From contig NZ_VSEY01000025.1 of the NCBI RefSeq assembly GCF_008086045.1, forward strand, positions 1-64,000: DNA of 64,000 bases, read 5' to 3'. A program made the translations under genes and the position numbers. The stretch comes from Nonomuraea sp. PA05. Lineage in GTDB: Bacteria > Actinomycetota > Actinomycetes > Streptosporangiales > Streptosporangiaceae. A model generated the notes under the pieces. The model was given only the letters and a program-made list of their open reading frames with translations. It made no database searches and was not told the DNA's origin. Position 1 is the first letter of the stretch. The number at the start of each line of letters is the position of its first letter. Positions 29,111 through 40,141 of the stretch are shown piece after piece.

Positions 29111-29128
29111 CCCCGGGCGTGCCCGGGG
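29111..29128. terminator. GC-rich hairpin in the hpt-ftsH gap
   Basis: CCCCGGGC and GCCCGGGG form a perfect 8-bp stem with a 2-nt loop, 171 bp after hpt and 51 bp before the ftsH ATG. It could terminate hpt transcription or shape the ftsH leader. It also argues against GTG 29095 as the ftsH start. Confidence 0.45.
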
Positions 29129-29178
29129 TTCCAGGCCATGGTCAGGAAGGGACGGGCCCGCAAGGGGTTCCGCATCGG

Positions 29179-31169
<1,991 letters not shown>

Positions 31170-31173
<4 letters not shown>

Positions 31174-31748
31174 CTCAGCACGACGTCGACCTGGGGCGGA
31201 TCGAGAAGGCCGTTCGCGAGATCCTCTACGCCATCGGCGAGGATCCCGACCGTGACGGCCTGATCGAGACGCCCTCCCGGGTCGCCAGGGCCATGGCCGA
31301 GCAGTATTCCGGGCTCGGCCAGACGCCGGAAGACGTGCTCAACAAGGTCTTCGACGTCGACCACGACGAGATGGTGCTCGTCCGCGACATCGAGGTCTAC
31401 TCAACCTGCGAGCACCACCTCGTCCCGTTCCACGGCCTGGCCCACGTCGGGTACATCCCGAACGCGAGGGGCCAGGTCACGGGCCTGTCGAAGCTCGCCC
31501 GCCTGGTGGACGTCTTCGCCCGCCGCCCCCAGGTGCAGGAGCGCATGACCTCCCAGATCGCCGACGCGCTCATGCGCGTGCTGGAGCCGCGCGGGGTCAT
31601 CGTGGTCGTCGAGTGCGAGCACCTGTGCATGACGATGCGCGGGGTGCGCAAGCCGGGTGCCAAGACCGTCACCTCGGCCGTCCGCGGCGACTTCCGCACC
31701 AGCGACAAGACCCGATCCGAGGCCATGGCGCTGATCCTCGGCCGCTGA
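31170..31748 (+). CDS. folE: GTP cyclohydrolase I
   Basis: A 192-residue enzyme converting GTP to dihydroneopterin triphosphate, the first step of folate synthesis. Zinc ligands are visible in [12 protein letters not shown] and [11 protein letters not shown]. The GTG start overlaps the ftsH stop (GTGA), so the two are translationally coupled, an arrangement conserved in actinobacteria. Confidence 0.96.
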
Positions 31749-31817
31749 ACGGCGGCTGATGACCGAACGGGGTACCCACGATGTCAGCAGGAGTGGGGAA
31801 GCGCCTAGGCTTGGCCC

Positions 31818-32675
31818 ATGACTAGCGTGCCCATCAACGTGCCGGGAGGTGCGGAGCGGTGCCTCGTCATGGGTGTGGTCAATGTGACGCCCGACTCGTT
31901 CTCCGACGGGGGCCTGTGGTTCGACGAGGCGACCGCCATCCAGCACGGCTTCGAGCTGGTGCGTGAGGGGGCCGACATCGTCGACGTGGGCGGCGAGTCC
32001 ACCCGCCCCGGCGCGGCCAGGGTCTCCATGGAGGAGGAGCTGGCCCGGGTCGTCCCGGTGATCAGCGCGCTGTCCGCCGAGGGGGTGGTGGTCAGCGTCG
32101 ACACGATGCGGGCCGAGGTGGCCAAGGCCGCGGTGGAGGCGGGCGCCCGCATCGTCAACGACGTGAGCGGCGGCCTGGCCGACCCGGAGATGCCACGCGT
32201 GGTGGCCGCGACCGGGGCCAAGTACGTCGTGATGCACTGGCGCGGCCACAGCCATGACATGTACTCCCGCGCCGTCTACGCCGACGTCGTGACGGAGGTG
32301 CGCGAGGAGCTGAGCAAGCGGGTGGACCTGGTGCTGGCCGAGGGGGTCACGGAGGAGCAGATCGTGCTCGACCCGGGCCTCGGCTTCGCCAAGAACGCCG
32401 AGCACAACTGGGCCGTGCTCGCGGGCCTCCCGCGCCTGGCCGAGCTGGGCTTCCCGCTGCTGGTCGGGGCGTCACGCAAACGATTCCTGGGGCGGCTGCT
32501 GGCCGATCCCGACGGCACGCCACGGCCGTTCAGCCGCAGCGACGACGCCACGCTGGCGGTGACCGCGCTGGCGGCACAGGCCGGCGCCTGGTGCGTACGC
32601 GTGCACGAGGTAGGTCCCAACGCCGATGCCGTGCGCGTGGCCGCCGCATGGAAGAGAGCCGGAGCAGGCACATGA
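31818..32675 (+). CDS. folP: dihydropteroate synthase
   Basis: A 285-residue TIM-barrel enzyme joining p-aminobenzoate to the pterin; the target of sulfonamides. Signatures are MGVVNVTPDSFSDGG, VDVGGESTRPGA and DPGLGFAKNAEHNW. Length is normal. It overlaps the following NTF2-like gene by ATGA. Confidence 0.96.
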   Translation: MTSVPINVPGGAERCLVMGVVNVTPDSFSDGGLWFDEATAIQHGFELVREGADIVDVGGESTRPGAARVSMEEELARVVPVISALSAEGVVVSVDTMRAEVAKAAVEAGARIVNDVSGGLADPEMPRVVAATGAKYVVMHWRGHSHDMYSRAVYADVVTEVREELSKRVDLVLAEGVTEEQIVLDPGLGFAKNAEHNWAVLAGLPRLAELGFPLLVGASRKRFLGRLLADPDGTPRPFSRSDDATLAVTALAAQAGAWCVRVHEVGPNADAVRVAAAWKRAGAGT

Positions 32676-33118
32676 GCGTCGACACCGCCGCGATCGAGAC
32701 GGTCAACCAGGAGTTCTACGCCGCGATCGAGAGCGCGGACCTGGACAAGATGACCGAGATCTGGGCCGAGGACACCACGGACGACCAGGTGAGCTGCGTG
32801 CACCCGGGCTGGACCCTGCTGACGGGCCGCCAGGAGGTGCTGCGCTCCTGGGCGCTGATCATGGCGAACACCACCTACATCCAGTTCGTGCTGACCGACG
32901 TCAACACGACGGTGCTGGGTGACGTGGCCGTCCTCACCTGCGTGGAGAACATCCTGACCGCGGGGGAGGAGGGCGAGTCCAGCTTCGCCGCCGGCAAGGT
33001 GGTGGCCAGCAACGTCTACCTCCGCACCCCGCAGGGCTGGCGGCTGTGGATGCACCACGGCTCCCCGGTCCTCCAGGGCGACGACGACGAGGAGGAGGAA
33101 GGCGAGCTTGAGCCTTGA
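32672..33118 (+). CDS. NTF2-like (SnoaL-type) protein in the fol operon
   Basis: A 148-residue alpha+beta-barrel protein with NQEFYAAIESADLDKMTEIW, then AEDTTDDQVSCVHPGW, LTGRQEVLRSWALIMANT and a Glu-rich C-terminal tail. NTF2-like folds bind small ligands or form scaffolds; no catalytic residues can be assigned. Its coupling to folP by ATGA, and overlap with folB, suggest a folate-related or moonlighting role, which is inference. M. tuberculosis lacks it at this place. Confidence 0.85.
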   Translation: MSVDTAAIETVNQEFYAAIESADLDKMTEIWAEDTTDDQVSCVHPGWTLLTGRQEVLRSWALIMANTTYIQFVLTDVNTTVLGDVAVLTCVENILTAGEEGESSFAAGKVVASNVYLRTPQGWRLWMHHGSPVLQGDDDEEEEGELEP

Positions 33119-33473
33119 TCGCATCGCTCTCAAGGGCCTGCGGGCCCGGGGCAGGCACGGCGTGCTCGCTGCCGAGCGGGAGCTCGGGCAGGAGTTCGTG
33201 GTGGACGCGACGCTGTTCCTCGACACCGCGCCGGCCGCGGCCGGCGACGACCTGACCAAGACCGTCCACTACGGGGAGCTGGCGCAGGCGCTGGCCGAGG
33301 TGGTGGCGGGCGAGCCGGTCGAGCTGATCGAGACGCTCGCGCAGCGGCTGGCCGACGTGTGCCTGGCCAGCGAGCGGGTGCACAGGGTAGAGGTGAGTGT
33401 GCACAAGCCGGCGGCGCCGATCCCGCTGCCGTTCGACGACGTGGTCGTGACCATCGAGCGGAGCCGCGCATGA
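33108..33473 (+). CDS. folB: dihydroneopterin aldolase
   Basis: A 121-residue enzyme producing hydroxymethyl-dihydropterin. The N-terminus DRIALKGLRARGRHGVLAAE and VHYGELAQALAEVV followed by ETLAQRLADVCL are typical. The best start is TTG 33108, preceded by GGAGGAGGAAGG and overlapping the NTF2 gene by 11 bp; no ATG or GTG start fits. Confidence 0.92.
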   Translation: MSLDRIALKGLRARGRHGVLAAERELGQEFVVDATLFLDTAPAAAGDDLTKTVHYGELAQALAEVVAGEPVELIETLAQRLADVCLASERVHRVEVSVHKPAAPIPLPFDDVVVTIERSRA

Positions 33474-33973
33474 AGGTGGTGCTCTCTCTCGGCAGCAACC
33501 TGGGACGCCGGTTCACGACGTTGCAGGGCGCCGTGGACACGCTGTTCGACGCGCCGGGGCTGGAGTTCGTCCAGGCGTCCCCGGTCTACGAGACCGACCC
33601 GGTCGGCGGGCCGGGCGGGCAGCGCCCCTACCTGAACGCGATCGTGGTCGCCGAGACCACGCTCGCGCCGCGCACGCTGCTGGAGCGGGCGCAGAGCGTG
33701 GAGAACGCCTTCGGCCGCGAACGCGTGGAGCGCTGGGGGCCGCGCACGCTCGACATCGACCTGATCGTGGTGGGCGAGACCGTCTGCGACGACCCCGATC
33801 TCACGCTGCCGCACCCGCGGGCGCACGAGCGTGCGTTCGTGCTGGTGCCCTGGTCGAAGGCCGATCCTGAGGGTGAGGTGCCGGGCCGCGGCCGGGTGGC
33901 CGACCTGCTGGAGGGGCTCGGCGAGCAGGGCGTACGCCTGCGCGAGGACCTGAAGCTGCAGAGGCCCGATTGA
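33470..33973 (+). CDS. folK: 2-amino-4-hydroxy-6-hydroxymethyldihydropteridine pyrophosphokinase
   Basis: A 167-residue HPPK that transfers pyrophosphate from ATP to hydroxymethyl-dihydropterin. LSLGSNLG, QASPVYETDPVGG and the signature RWGPRTLDIDLIV are present. The ATG overlaps folB (ATGA) and its stop overlaps the next TTG start. Confidence 0.95.
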   Translation: MKVVLSLGSNLGRRFTTLQGAVDTLFDAPGLEFVQASPVYETDPVGGPGGQRPYLNAIVVAETTLAPRTLLERAQSVENAFGRERVERWGPRTLDIDLIVVGETVCDDPDLTLPHPRAHERAFVLVPWSKADPEGEVPGRGRVADLLEGLGEQGVRLREDLKLQRPD

Positions 33974-34425
33974 AGCCCACCCACGCCGGCCCCCTCGTCG
34001 GCATCATCGTCGTCATGGCCCTGCTCACCTGGATGGTGATCAGGCCGATCTACTCCGACCTGCCGCTCATGCCCTGGACGGCGATCCCCACGGTGCTGCT
34101 GCTGGCCATCGGCGAGGCCTACAGCGGCTGGGCGACCAGGGCCAGGATCGCCAGGAAGCCCGACACCAAGCCGGTGGAGCCGCTGGCGGTGGCCCGGCTG
34201 GCGGCGCTGGCGAAGGCCTCGGCGTACGCGGGGGCGGTGTTCGGCGGGGTGTTCGCCGGGTTCGCCCTGCACACGGTGCAGATCCTCGATCGGGAGACGC
34301 CGCGCGGCGAGTTCTTCGTCGCGACGGGCTCGTTCGTGTCGTGTGTCGTGCTGATCTGCGCGGCGCTCTACCTGGAGCACTCCTGCCGCATCCCCAAGGA
34401 GCCGGAGGACCGCGCCCGCGACTAG
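33970..34425 (+). CDS. DUF3180 membrane protein
   Basis: A 151-residue protein with about four hydrophobic helices ([59 protein letters not shown]). DUF3180 follows folK in most actinobacteria (Rv3605c in M. tuberculosis); its function is unknown. The TTG start overlaps folK. Its 3' end overlaps the convergent 34422-34604 gene by 4 bp. Confidence 0.85.
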   Translation: MKPTHAGPLVGIIVVMALLTWMVIRPIYSDLPLMPWTAIPTVLLLAIGEAYSGWATRARIARKPDTKPVEPLAVARLAALAKASAYAGAVFGGVFAGFALHTVQILDRETPRGEFFVATGSFVSCVVLICAALYLEHSCRIPKEPEDRARD

Positions 34426-34604
34426 TGCTCGTCCGGCAGTTCGAGGGTGCGGAAAGCGCCGGAGACGATGCGGTCGTGCCAGATCTCGCGCTGCATCAGG
34501 CGTAGCGCGCGGCGCAGGACGTCGCTGGGCCGCTCGCCTTCGCGCAGCGCGGCTCGAATGATCCGCTCGTCCTCGGCGTTGGCCCGGAAGGCGATGTCAG
34601 CCAT
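34422..34604 (-). CDS. orphan ribbon-helix-helix-like protein
   Basis: A 60-residue protein. A beta strand ([18 protein letters not shown]) leads to [20 protein letters not shown], the strand-helix-turn-helix pattern of RHH/ParD-type DNA-binding antitoxins. No toxin gene lies next to it. It overlaps the acyltransferase gene by 8 bp and is probably the last gene of that operon. It could be a solitary antitoxin or a small transcription factor. Confidence 0.65.
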   Translation of the reverse strand: MADIAFRANAEDERIIRAALREGERPSDVLRRALRLMQREIWHDRIVSGAFRTLELPDEH

Positions 34605-35724
34605 GCTCCGAGCTTATGGACCCGCCGACGCCCTTGTCCTGCGTTTGCCCGATGGGGGTGCGCCGGCGTCCGAAGAGGTAGATGACCGGAGCCGTGCAGA
34701 TGAGCGGCCCGATGATGGCGATCGGCCGCTCCAGCCACCACATGGAGTCGGGCGGGACGCGGTCGCCCAGCGTGCCGAACAGCCACCACGACAGCCCCAG
34801 GGAGATGGCCATCCCGGTGGTGTGGAAGAGGAACAGCGGCAGCGAGTACCGGTTGATGAAGTCGTTGATCCGTCGCCAGCGCGGCCGTTCGAGCACCCGC
34901 TCCATGGCGGGCCTGAGCACCTCGACCAGCCCGATCTGGAACAGCAGCAGCGCCACGATGACGAACGTGGGCGGCGCCATGTTGGAGAACTTGTCGCCGG
35001 GCACCCCGACCATCGAGCCGGGGTAGATGCCGGAGTAGACCAGCCCGATCAGGGCGAACAGGCCGGTCCACAGCAGTGCGATGTCGTAGCGCCGGGGCAG
35101 CACCACGATCCGGTCGTAGAAGAACCCGGCCTGGTGCGCCAGCCCCCAGACGATGATCATGTTGAGCCAGGCCACACCCTCGACCTCGTACCGGAAGCGC
35201 AGCACGTCCACCACCAGCGCGGCGCCGCCGAGCCAGATGAGGGCCAGCACGTCGTAGCGCTGGTGCAGCCAGAGCGCGACGGGCAGCAGCGCGATCAGCA
35301 CCAGGTAGACGCCGAGGAACCACAGCGGGCTGAGCACCAGCAGCACCACCCGCCACATCCAGTCGACCTGGAACGTGTAGGTCACCACCGCTCCGATGGC
35401 GATCCACGCGCCGGACAGGAACAGCGCGGGTAACGCCAGCGCGCGGATGCGCCGCCAGACGAACGAGCCGATGCCGGTGCCGCGCGCCTTGGCCCGGTGC
35501 CAGGACAGCAGGTGGACGTGGCCGCCGACGTAGAAGAACAGCGGCAGCACCTGCAGCAGCCAGGTGAGGATCCACAACCCGCTGGTGAAGCCCAGGGGGC
35601 TGGTGGGCTCGGGGCCGTACGGCTTCCAGTCGAGGATCGTGAACGCCCAGTGCCACACCACCACGACGATCAGGCTGAGCGCCCGCAGCCAGTCGACGTA
35701 CTTGTCGCGTTCCTGTGCTTTCAC
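34597..35724 (-). CDS. acyltransferase 3 family membrane protein
   Basis: A 375-residue protein with about ten transmembrane helices and the acyltransferase-3 start [20 protein letters not shown], in which the conserved Arg and His are seen; [15 protein letters not shown] follows. Such proteins add acyl groups to extracellular glycans or lipids; the acceptor is unknown. The GTG start overlaps the NuoD-like stop (GTGA). Confidence 0.85.
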   Translation of the reverse strand: MKAQERDKYVDWLRALSLIVVVVWHWAFTILDWKPYGPEPTSPLGFTSGLWILTWLLQVLPLFFYVGGHVHLLSWHRAKARGTGIGSFVWRRIRALALPALFLSGAWIAIGAVVTYTFQVDWMWRVVLLVLSPLWFLGVYLVLIALLPVALWLHQRYDVLALIWLGGAALVVDVLRFRYEVEGVAWLNMIIVWGLAHQAGFFYDRIVVLPRRYDIALLWTGLFALIGLVYSGIYPGSMVGVPGDKFSNMAPPTFVIVALLLFQIGLVEVLRPAMERVLERPRWRRINDFINRYSLPLFLFHTTGMAISLGLSWWLFGTLGDRVPPDSMWWLERPIAIIGPLICTAPVIYLFGRRRTPIGQTQDKGVGGSISSEHG

Positions 35725-36866
35725 TTGTCGATGTCACCGACCACGAAGAACATGGAGCCGAGGATCGCCACCATGTCGGCCACGAGGTGCCCGGGGAGCA
35801 TCTCGCGCAGCACCTGGATGTTGCTGTAGGAGGCCGAGCGCAGCTTGAGCCGCCACGGCGTCTTGTCGCCCTTGGAGACCAGGTAGTAGCCGTTGATGCC
35901 GAGCGGGTTCTCCGTCCACGCGTACGTGTGGCCCTCGGGCACCTTGAGCACCTTGGGCAGCCGCTGGTTGATCGGCCCTGGCGGCAGCGAGCGCAGCCGG
36001 TCGACGCAGATCTCGGCCAGGTCGAGGGAGACCTTGAGCTGTTCGAGCAGCACCTCGAAGCGGGCGTGGCAGTCGCCGCCGCCGCGGGTGACGACCTTGA
36101 CGGGCAGCTCGGGATAGGCCAGGTACGGGTCGTCGCGGCGCAGGTCGAAGTCGACGCCGGAGGCGCGGGAGATGGGGCCGCTGACGCCGTACTGCATGAT
36201 CTGCTCGCGCGTCAGCACCCCCACGCCCTTGGTGCGGGCGACGAAGATCTCGTTGTGCAGGATGAGGTTCTCGATGTCGGGGACGCGGCGGCGGGTCTCG
36301 GCGACGGCGGCGCCGACGCGGTCGAGCCAGCCGTACGGCAGGTCCTCCTTGAGCCCGCCGACCCGGTTGAACATGTAGTGCATGCGCCCGCCGGAGATCT
36401 CCTCCATCACGGCCTGGATGCGCTCGCGCTCGTTGAAGGAGTAGAACAGCGGCGTCATCGCGCCCAGTTCGAGGGGGTAGGAGCCGAGGAACATGAGGTG
36501 GTTGAGCACCCGGTTGAGCTCGGCCAGCAGTGTACGCGCCCACACGGCCCGCACCGGCGGCTCCATGCCCAGCATGCGCTCGGTGGCGAGCACCACGCCG
36601 AGCTCGTTGGCGAAGCCGGACAGCCAGTCGTGCCGGTTGGCCAGCATGATGATCTGGCGATAGTCGCGGACCTCGAACAGCTTCTCCGCGCCGCGGTGCA
36701 TGTAGCCGATGATCGGCTCGGCGGTGGCGATGCGTTCGCCGTCGAGCGTCAGCCGCAGCCTCAGCACGCCGTGGGTGGACGGGTGCTGCGGGCCGATGTT
36801 GAGGATCATGTCCTCGGTGGCCAGCTCTTTCGCGCCCGCGCCGATTCCGACCACACGTTCCGTCAT
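35721..36866 (-). CDS. orphan NuoD-like protein (NADH-quinone oxidoreductase subunit D paralogue)
   Basis: A 381-residue protein of the NuoD/NiFe-hydrogenase large-subunit family, without any other nuo genes around. It keeps [11 protein letters not shown] (residues 23-33) and the [11 protein letters not shown] stretch. Arg58 and Arg78 align with the two conserved arginines near cluster N2 (bovine Arg85 and Arg105). The residue matching the quinone-headgroup Tyr (bovine Tyr108) is Trp81 in NRHDWLSG. It may have a quinone-independent or specialised role. ATG 36866 is used; ATG 36875 is possible. The acyltransferase gene is coupled downstream. Confidence 0.85.
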   Translation of the reverse strand: MTERVVGIGAGAKELATEDMILNIGPQHPSTHGVLRLRLTLDGERIATAEPIIGYMHRGAEKLFEVRDYRQIIMLANRHDWLSGFANELGVVLATERMLGMEPPVRAVWARTLLAELNRVLNHLMFLGSYPLELGAMTPLFYSFNERERIQAVMEEISGGRMHYMFNRVGGLKEDLPYGWLDRVGAAVAETRRRVPDIENLILHNEIFVARTKGVGVLTREQIMQYGVSGPISRASGVDFDLRRDDPYLAYPELPVKVVTRGGGDCHARFEVLLEQLKVSLDLAEICVDRLRSLPPGPINQRLPKVLKVPEGHTYAWTENPLGINGYYLVSKGDKTPWRLKLRSASYSNIQVLREMLPGHLVADMVAILGSMFFVVGDIDK

Positions 36867-36989
36867 ACGGGCCATGCTGCCACCGACCTCGGTGGTGATC
36901 CAGCGCGGGGCCGGGTCAAGAGATGGTATGGGAACGCATCGTGAAGCCGGACATGGGGAGGAATACCAGGAACGGGGGGAGAAAACACC

Positions 36990-37709
36990 ATGAAGAGAGT
37001 TCTTTTTGATGTCGCGGCCCTGATCGCGCGGGTGGCGACCGGCGTGATCTTCGTGGCGCACGGCTGGCAGAAGTGGCAGAGCGGGCTGGGCGCCACCACA
37101 CAGGGTTTCAGGGAGATGGGGATCCCGATGCCCGAGCTGGCCGCCGGGTTCGCGACCGTCGTCGAGACGGTCGGCGGCATCTTCCTGATCCTGGGTCTGC
37201 TGGTCCGGCCGGTGGCGCTGCTGTTGCTGATCAACATGCTCGGCGCCATCGCGTTCGTGCACGGCAGCAAGGGGGTGATGGTCGGCGAGGGCGGCTGGGA
37301 GCTCACCGGCGCGCTCGGCGCGCTCAGCCTGCTGTTCCTGGCGCTGGGCGGCGGCCGCATCGGCCTGGACGGCATCCTCGGCGCGATGTTCCGCAGGCGC
37401 TCCGACCGGCGCGCGGCCGAGGAGGAGCTGACCGCACACCGGCCTGGCGGGACGACCACCACGGGCGGCATGCCCGGTGGGACGACCACCACAGGCGGGA
37501 CGACCACGGCAGGCGGTCTTGCCGGCACGACGCCCGCCGGGGGCCCGACGACGCCCGCTCACACGCCCGGCGAGACGCCCGAGGTGCCCAGGCAGCCCAC
37601 GGCGCCCAGCACACCCGGCTCAGGCAGGCTCAACGACGAGGACATGCGGGACATCGACGCCCTCGTCTCCGACGAGCCTCCGCAGCACCGCAGGCCGCCG
37701 AACGGGTAG
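36990..37709 (+). CDS. DoxX-family membrane protein with Gly/Thr/Pro-rich tail
   Basis: A 239-residue protein. Residues 1-125 carry four hydrophobic helices with [20 protein letters not shown], then [16 protein letters not shown], typical of DoxX, a family linked to redox balance or quinone-type membrane partners. A tail of about 100 residues is disordered and rich in Gly/Thr/Pro (GGTTTTGG repeats). It is divergent from the NuoD-like gene, 123 bp away, and may share its promoter region. Confidence 0.85.
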   Translation: MKRVLFDVAALIARVATGVIFVAHGWQKWQSGLGATTQGFREMGIPMPELAAGFATVVETVGGIFLILGLLVRPVALLLLINMLGAIAFVHGSKGVMVGEGGWELTGALGALSLLFLALGGGRIGLDGILGAMFRRRSDRRAAEEELTAHRPGGTTTTGGMPGGTTTTGGTTTAGGLAGTTPAGGPTTPAHTPGETPEVPRQPTAPSTPGSGRLNDEDMRDIDALVSDEPPQHRRPPNG

Positions 37710-37740
37710 CGCTCGGAGCCGCCGCAGCCCGGGCCGCGCC

Positions 37741-37841
37741 GGGCGGGCGACCCGGCTGCGGAGTCACGCGAGGCGGGTGACCCGGCCGCGGAGTCACGCG
37801 AGGCGGGTGACCCGGCCGCTAGTCACGCGAGGCGGGTGACC
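37741..37841. repeat. 30-bp tandem repeat overlapping a gene 3' end
   Basis: Two full 30-bp units (37761-37790, 37791-37820) plus a partial unit on either side (37741-37760, 37821-37841). The rightmost copy contains the last codons and stop of the class V aminotransferase gene, so each unit repeats a VTRLA-stop reading on the minus strand. Confidence 0.9.
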
Positions 37842-39115
37842 AGGTCGCGCACGGCCTCGATCAGCCGGTCCACGTGCTCCTGCGTGCTGCCGATCCCGAT
37901 CGAGGCCCGCACCGCCGAGGCGGTGTCGTCCTCGCACCCGCCGTCGGCGCTGCCGAGCAGATGCCGCACGAACGGGTGCGCGCAGAACTTGCCGTCACGC
38001 ACCCCGATGCCGTACTCGCCGGACAGCGCCTCGGCCACCTCGCGAGCGGTGTACCCGGCCACGGTGAACGACACGATGCCGACCCGCGGGTGGTCGTCCC
38101 CCCACAGCGACAGCTCCCGTACGCCCGCGATCGAGGCCAGCCCGGCCCGCAGCCGCGCGATCAGCCGCTCCTCCTCGGCCACCAGCTCCGTCCACCCGGT
38201 GGCGGTCAGCGCGTCGCAGGCGGCGGCCAGGGCGATGGCGCCCAGCACGTTCGGGGTGCCCGCCTCGTGCCGCGGCTCGGGGTCGTCGTGCCACTCGACG
38301 TCCTCCGCGACGGAGCGCACCGCGCCCCCGCCCGCGAGGTACGGCTTCCCCTCGGCCAGCCAGTCCCGCCGGCCGATCAGCACGCCGGCGCCGAACGGCG
38401 CGTACAGCTTGTGCCCGGAGAAGGCCACGTAGTCGAGGTCGAGCGCGGTCAGGTTGAGCTTGCGGTGCGGGACGAGCTGCGCCGCGTCCACCAGGATGCG
38501 GGCCCCGTGCCGGTGCGCGATGTGGGCCAGGGCGGCGATCGGCCACAGCTCGCCGGTCACGTTGGAGGCGGCGGTGACGACGAGCAGCTTCGGCCCGTCG
38601 ATCGCGGCCAGCGCCTCGTCGGCGGCGCGCACGGCCTCGCCGGGGAAGGCGGGCGGCGCCAGCCGGACGGCCTCGGGCCAGGGCAGCAGGGAGGCGTGGT
38701 GCTCGGTGTCGAAGACGACGGTGGTGGTGCCCGAGGGCAGGCAGCCGGCCAGCAGGTTCGTGGCGTCGGTGGTGTTGCGGGTGAAGATCACGGCATCGTC
38801 GGGGCGGGCGCCGACGAACGCTCTGACCGTGTGGCGGGCCTGCTCGTACCTGGCGGTGGTGAGCTGCGAGGCGTAGCCGGCGCCGCGGTGGACGCTGGAG
38901 TAGGCCGGGAGCGCGGCGGCGACGGCGGCGCTGACCGGCTCCAGACAGGGGGCGCTGGCCGCGTAGTCCAGGTTGGCGTACCCGACGAGCCTGCCGCCCT
39001 TGACGGGCACCTCCAGGTCGGCGCCGAGCACGGCGGGGATCGGCCGGCTCGTCGTGGCGGCGGGAGCGGCCTCGGCGGCGTCATGAGCGGAGTGGAAGAT
39101 CGTCAGCGTGGACAC
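37823..39115 (-). CDS. class V aminotransferase / cysteine-desulfurase-like protein
   Basis: A 430-residue PLP enzyme. The lysine that binds PLP lies in YVAFSGHKLYAPFG; other family features are NLDYAASAP near the start, TRNTTDATNLLAG, HHASLLPW and LVDAAQLVPH. Cysteine desulfurases such as SufS/Csd share these, and a Cys-rich late segment (VRDGKFCAHPFV) supplies a possible sulfur-accepting Cys. The upstream SAM-IV-type riboswitch implies a role in sulfur amino acid metabolism. GTG 39115 has AGGAGG 6-7 bp upstream. Its stop lies in a tandem repeat. Confidence 0.85.
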   Translation of the reverse strand: MSTLTIFHSAHDAAEAAPAATTSRPIPAVLGADLEVPVKGGRLVGYANLDYAASAPCLEPVSAAVAAALPAYSSVHRGAGYASQLTTARYEQARHTVRAFVGARPDDAVIFTRNTTDATNLLAGCLPSGTTTVVFDTEHHASLLPWPEAVRLAPPAFPGEAVRAADEALAAIDGPKLLVVTAASNVTGELWPIAALAHIAHRHGARILVDAAQLVPHRKLNLTALDLDYVAFSGHKLYAPFGAGVLIGRRDWLAEGKPYLAGGGAVRSVAEDVEWHDDPEPRHEAGTPNVLGAIALAAACDALTATGWTELVAEEERLIARLRAGLASIAGVRELSLWGDDHPRVGIVSFTVAGYTAREVAEALSGEYGIGVRDGKFCAHPFVRHLLGSADGGCEDDTASAVRASIGIGSTQEHVDRLIEAVRDLVTRLA

Positions 39116-39139
39116 GGCATGCCTCCTGAAGGGTCATCG

Positions 39140-39280
39140 GACCCCTGGGAGCAGCCACGGAGCCCGCGCTTGCCCGCCACACCTCGTGGCGGACCAGGTC
39201 TTCACCCGGGGCACCCCGCCGCGGACGCGAGGGTTGCCGGCCAGCTAGCCGGGGCTTGTCGCTGGCACTCATGACCTACG
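39140..39280 (-). ncRNA. SAM-IV-type riboswitch
   Basis: Read on the minus strand, the leader holds GGTCATGAGTGCCAGCGACA, then a CCCCGGCTAGCTGGCCGGCA arm, a GGGGTGCCCCGGGTGAAGAC segment and GACC, which closes the P1 stem with the first GGTC. A CCGCCAC...GTGGCGG hairpin follows. This is the pattern of the SAM-IV class of actinobacteria, which shares the SAM-I binding core. It ends about 25 nt before the aminotransferase gene and probably turns it off when SAM is plentiful. Confidence 0.8.
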
Positions 39281-39286
39281 TCGTGA

Positions 39287-39292
39287 ACTATA
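39287..39292 (-). promoter_or_regulatory. -10 element before the SAM riboswitch
   Basis: TATAGT on the minus strand lies about 7 bp before the expected riboswitch 5' end; a TTGCGT 19 bp further upstream could be the -35 element. The spacing is long, so this is tentative. Confidence 0.4.
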
Positions 39293-39397
39293 ACCGACAG
39301 CCGGGCATGAAACGCAAGACCGCGAACTAATGCCACCCGTGACTCGTTGCTACCGGGAAACCCCTGAAATGTCCCCCTGAGTCATGGAGGTGAGCAG

Positions 39398-40141
39398 ATG
39401 TTGGATTGGGTGACCGACCCGAACATCTGGATCGGCTTCTTCACCCTTGTCGCCCTGGAGATCGTCCTGGGGATCGACAACATCATCTTCATCTCCATCC
39501 TGGCCGGCAAGCTGCCCCCTGAGCAGCGGGACCGGGCGCGGGTGCTCGGTCTGGCCGCCGCCCTGATCAGCCGGCTGCTCCTGCTGCTCGGCCTGTCGTG
39601 GGTGGTCCAGCTCACCGAACCGCTGTTCACCGTTCTCGGCCACGAGATCTCGGGACGAGATCTGATCCTGCTGCTCGGCGGCCTCTTCCTGCTGGGCAAG
39701 AGCGTCACCGAGATCCACCATGCCATGGAGGGCCCCACCGGCAAGGACGGCAAGCAGGCCGCCGCGGCCTCCTTCAGCTCGGTGATCCTGCAGATCATGG
39801 TGCTGGACATCGTGTTCTCGCTGGACTCCGTGATCACCGCCGTCGGCATGGTGAACAACATCGGCGTGATGGTCGCGGCCGTCGTGGTGTCCGTGCTGGT
39901 GATGCTGTTCGCCTCCGGGCCGATCAGCAGGTTCGTGGAGAGCCACCCCAGCATCAAGATGCTGGCGCTGGCCTTCCTGGTGCTGATCGGCGTGGTGCTC
40001 GTGGCGGAGGGCCTGGAGCAGCACATCAACAAGGGCTTCATCTACTTCGCGATGGCGTTCTCCGTCATCGTGGAGCTGCTCAACATCCGGATGCGGAGCA
40101 GGCACACAAAGCAGGAGGAAGCCGCTCCTAAGATGGATTAG
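39398..40141 (+). CDS. TerC-family membrane protein
   Basis: A 247-residue protein with seven or so transmembrane helices and the family hallmark acidic motifs LEIVLGIDNIIFISILAGKL and VLDIVFSLDSVITAVGM, which would lie in the membrane and bind metal. TerC/Alx proteins export manganese or support metalation of secreted proteins. ATGGAGGTGAGCAG gives the ribosome binding site. I see no yybP-ykoY riboswitch upstream. Confidence 0.92.
   Translation: MLDWVTDPNIWIGFFTLVALEIVLGIDNIIFISILAGKLPPEQRDRARVLGLAAALISRLLLLLGLSWVVQLTEPLFTVLGHEISGRDLILLLGGLFLLGKSVTEIHHAMEGPTGKDGKQAAAASFSSVILQIMVLDIVFSLDSVITAVGMVNNIGVMVAAVVVSVLVMLFASGPISRFVESHPSIKMLALAFLVLIGVVLVAEGLEQHINKGFIYFAMAFSVIVELLNIRMRSRHTKQEEAAPKMD

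Noticed and set aside
29095-29178. 28-codon N-terminal extension of FtsH from GTG 29095
   Set aside because: It would translate a perfect 8-bp hairpin and adds a sequence unlike FtsH; ATG 29179 gives the standard start.
39081-39272. 63-residue minus-strand frame in front of the aminotransferase
   Set aside because: It lies inside the SAM-IV-type riboswitch; the RNA pattern explains it better.
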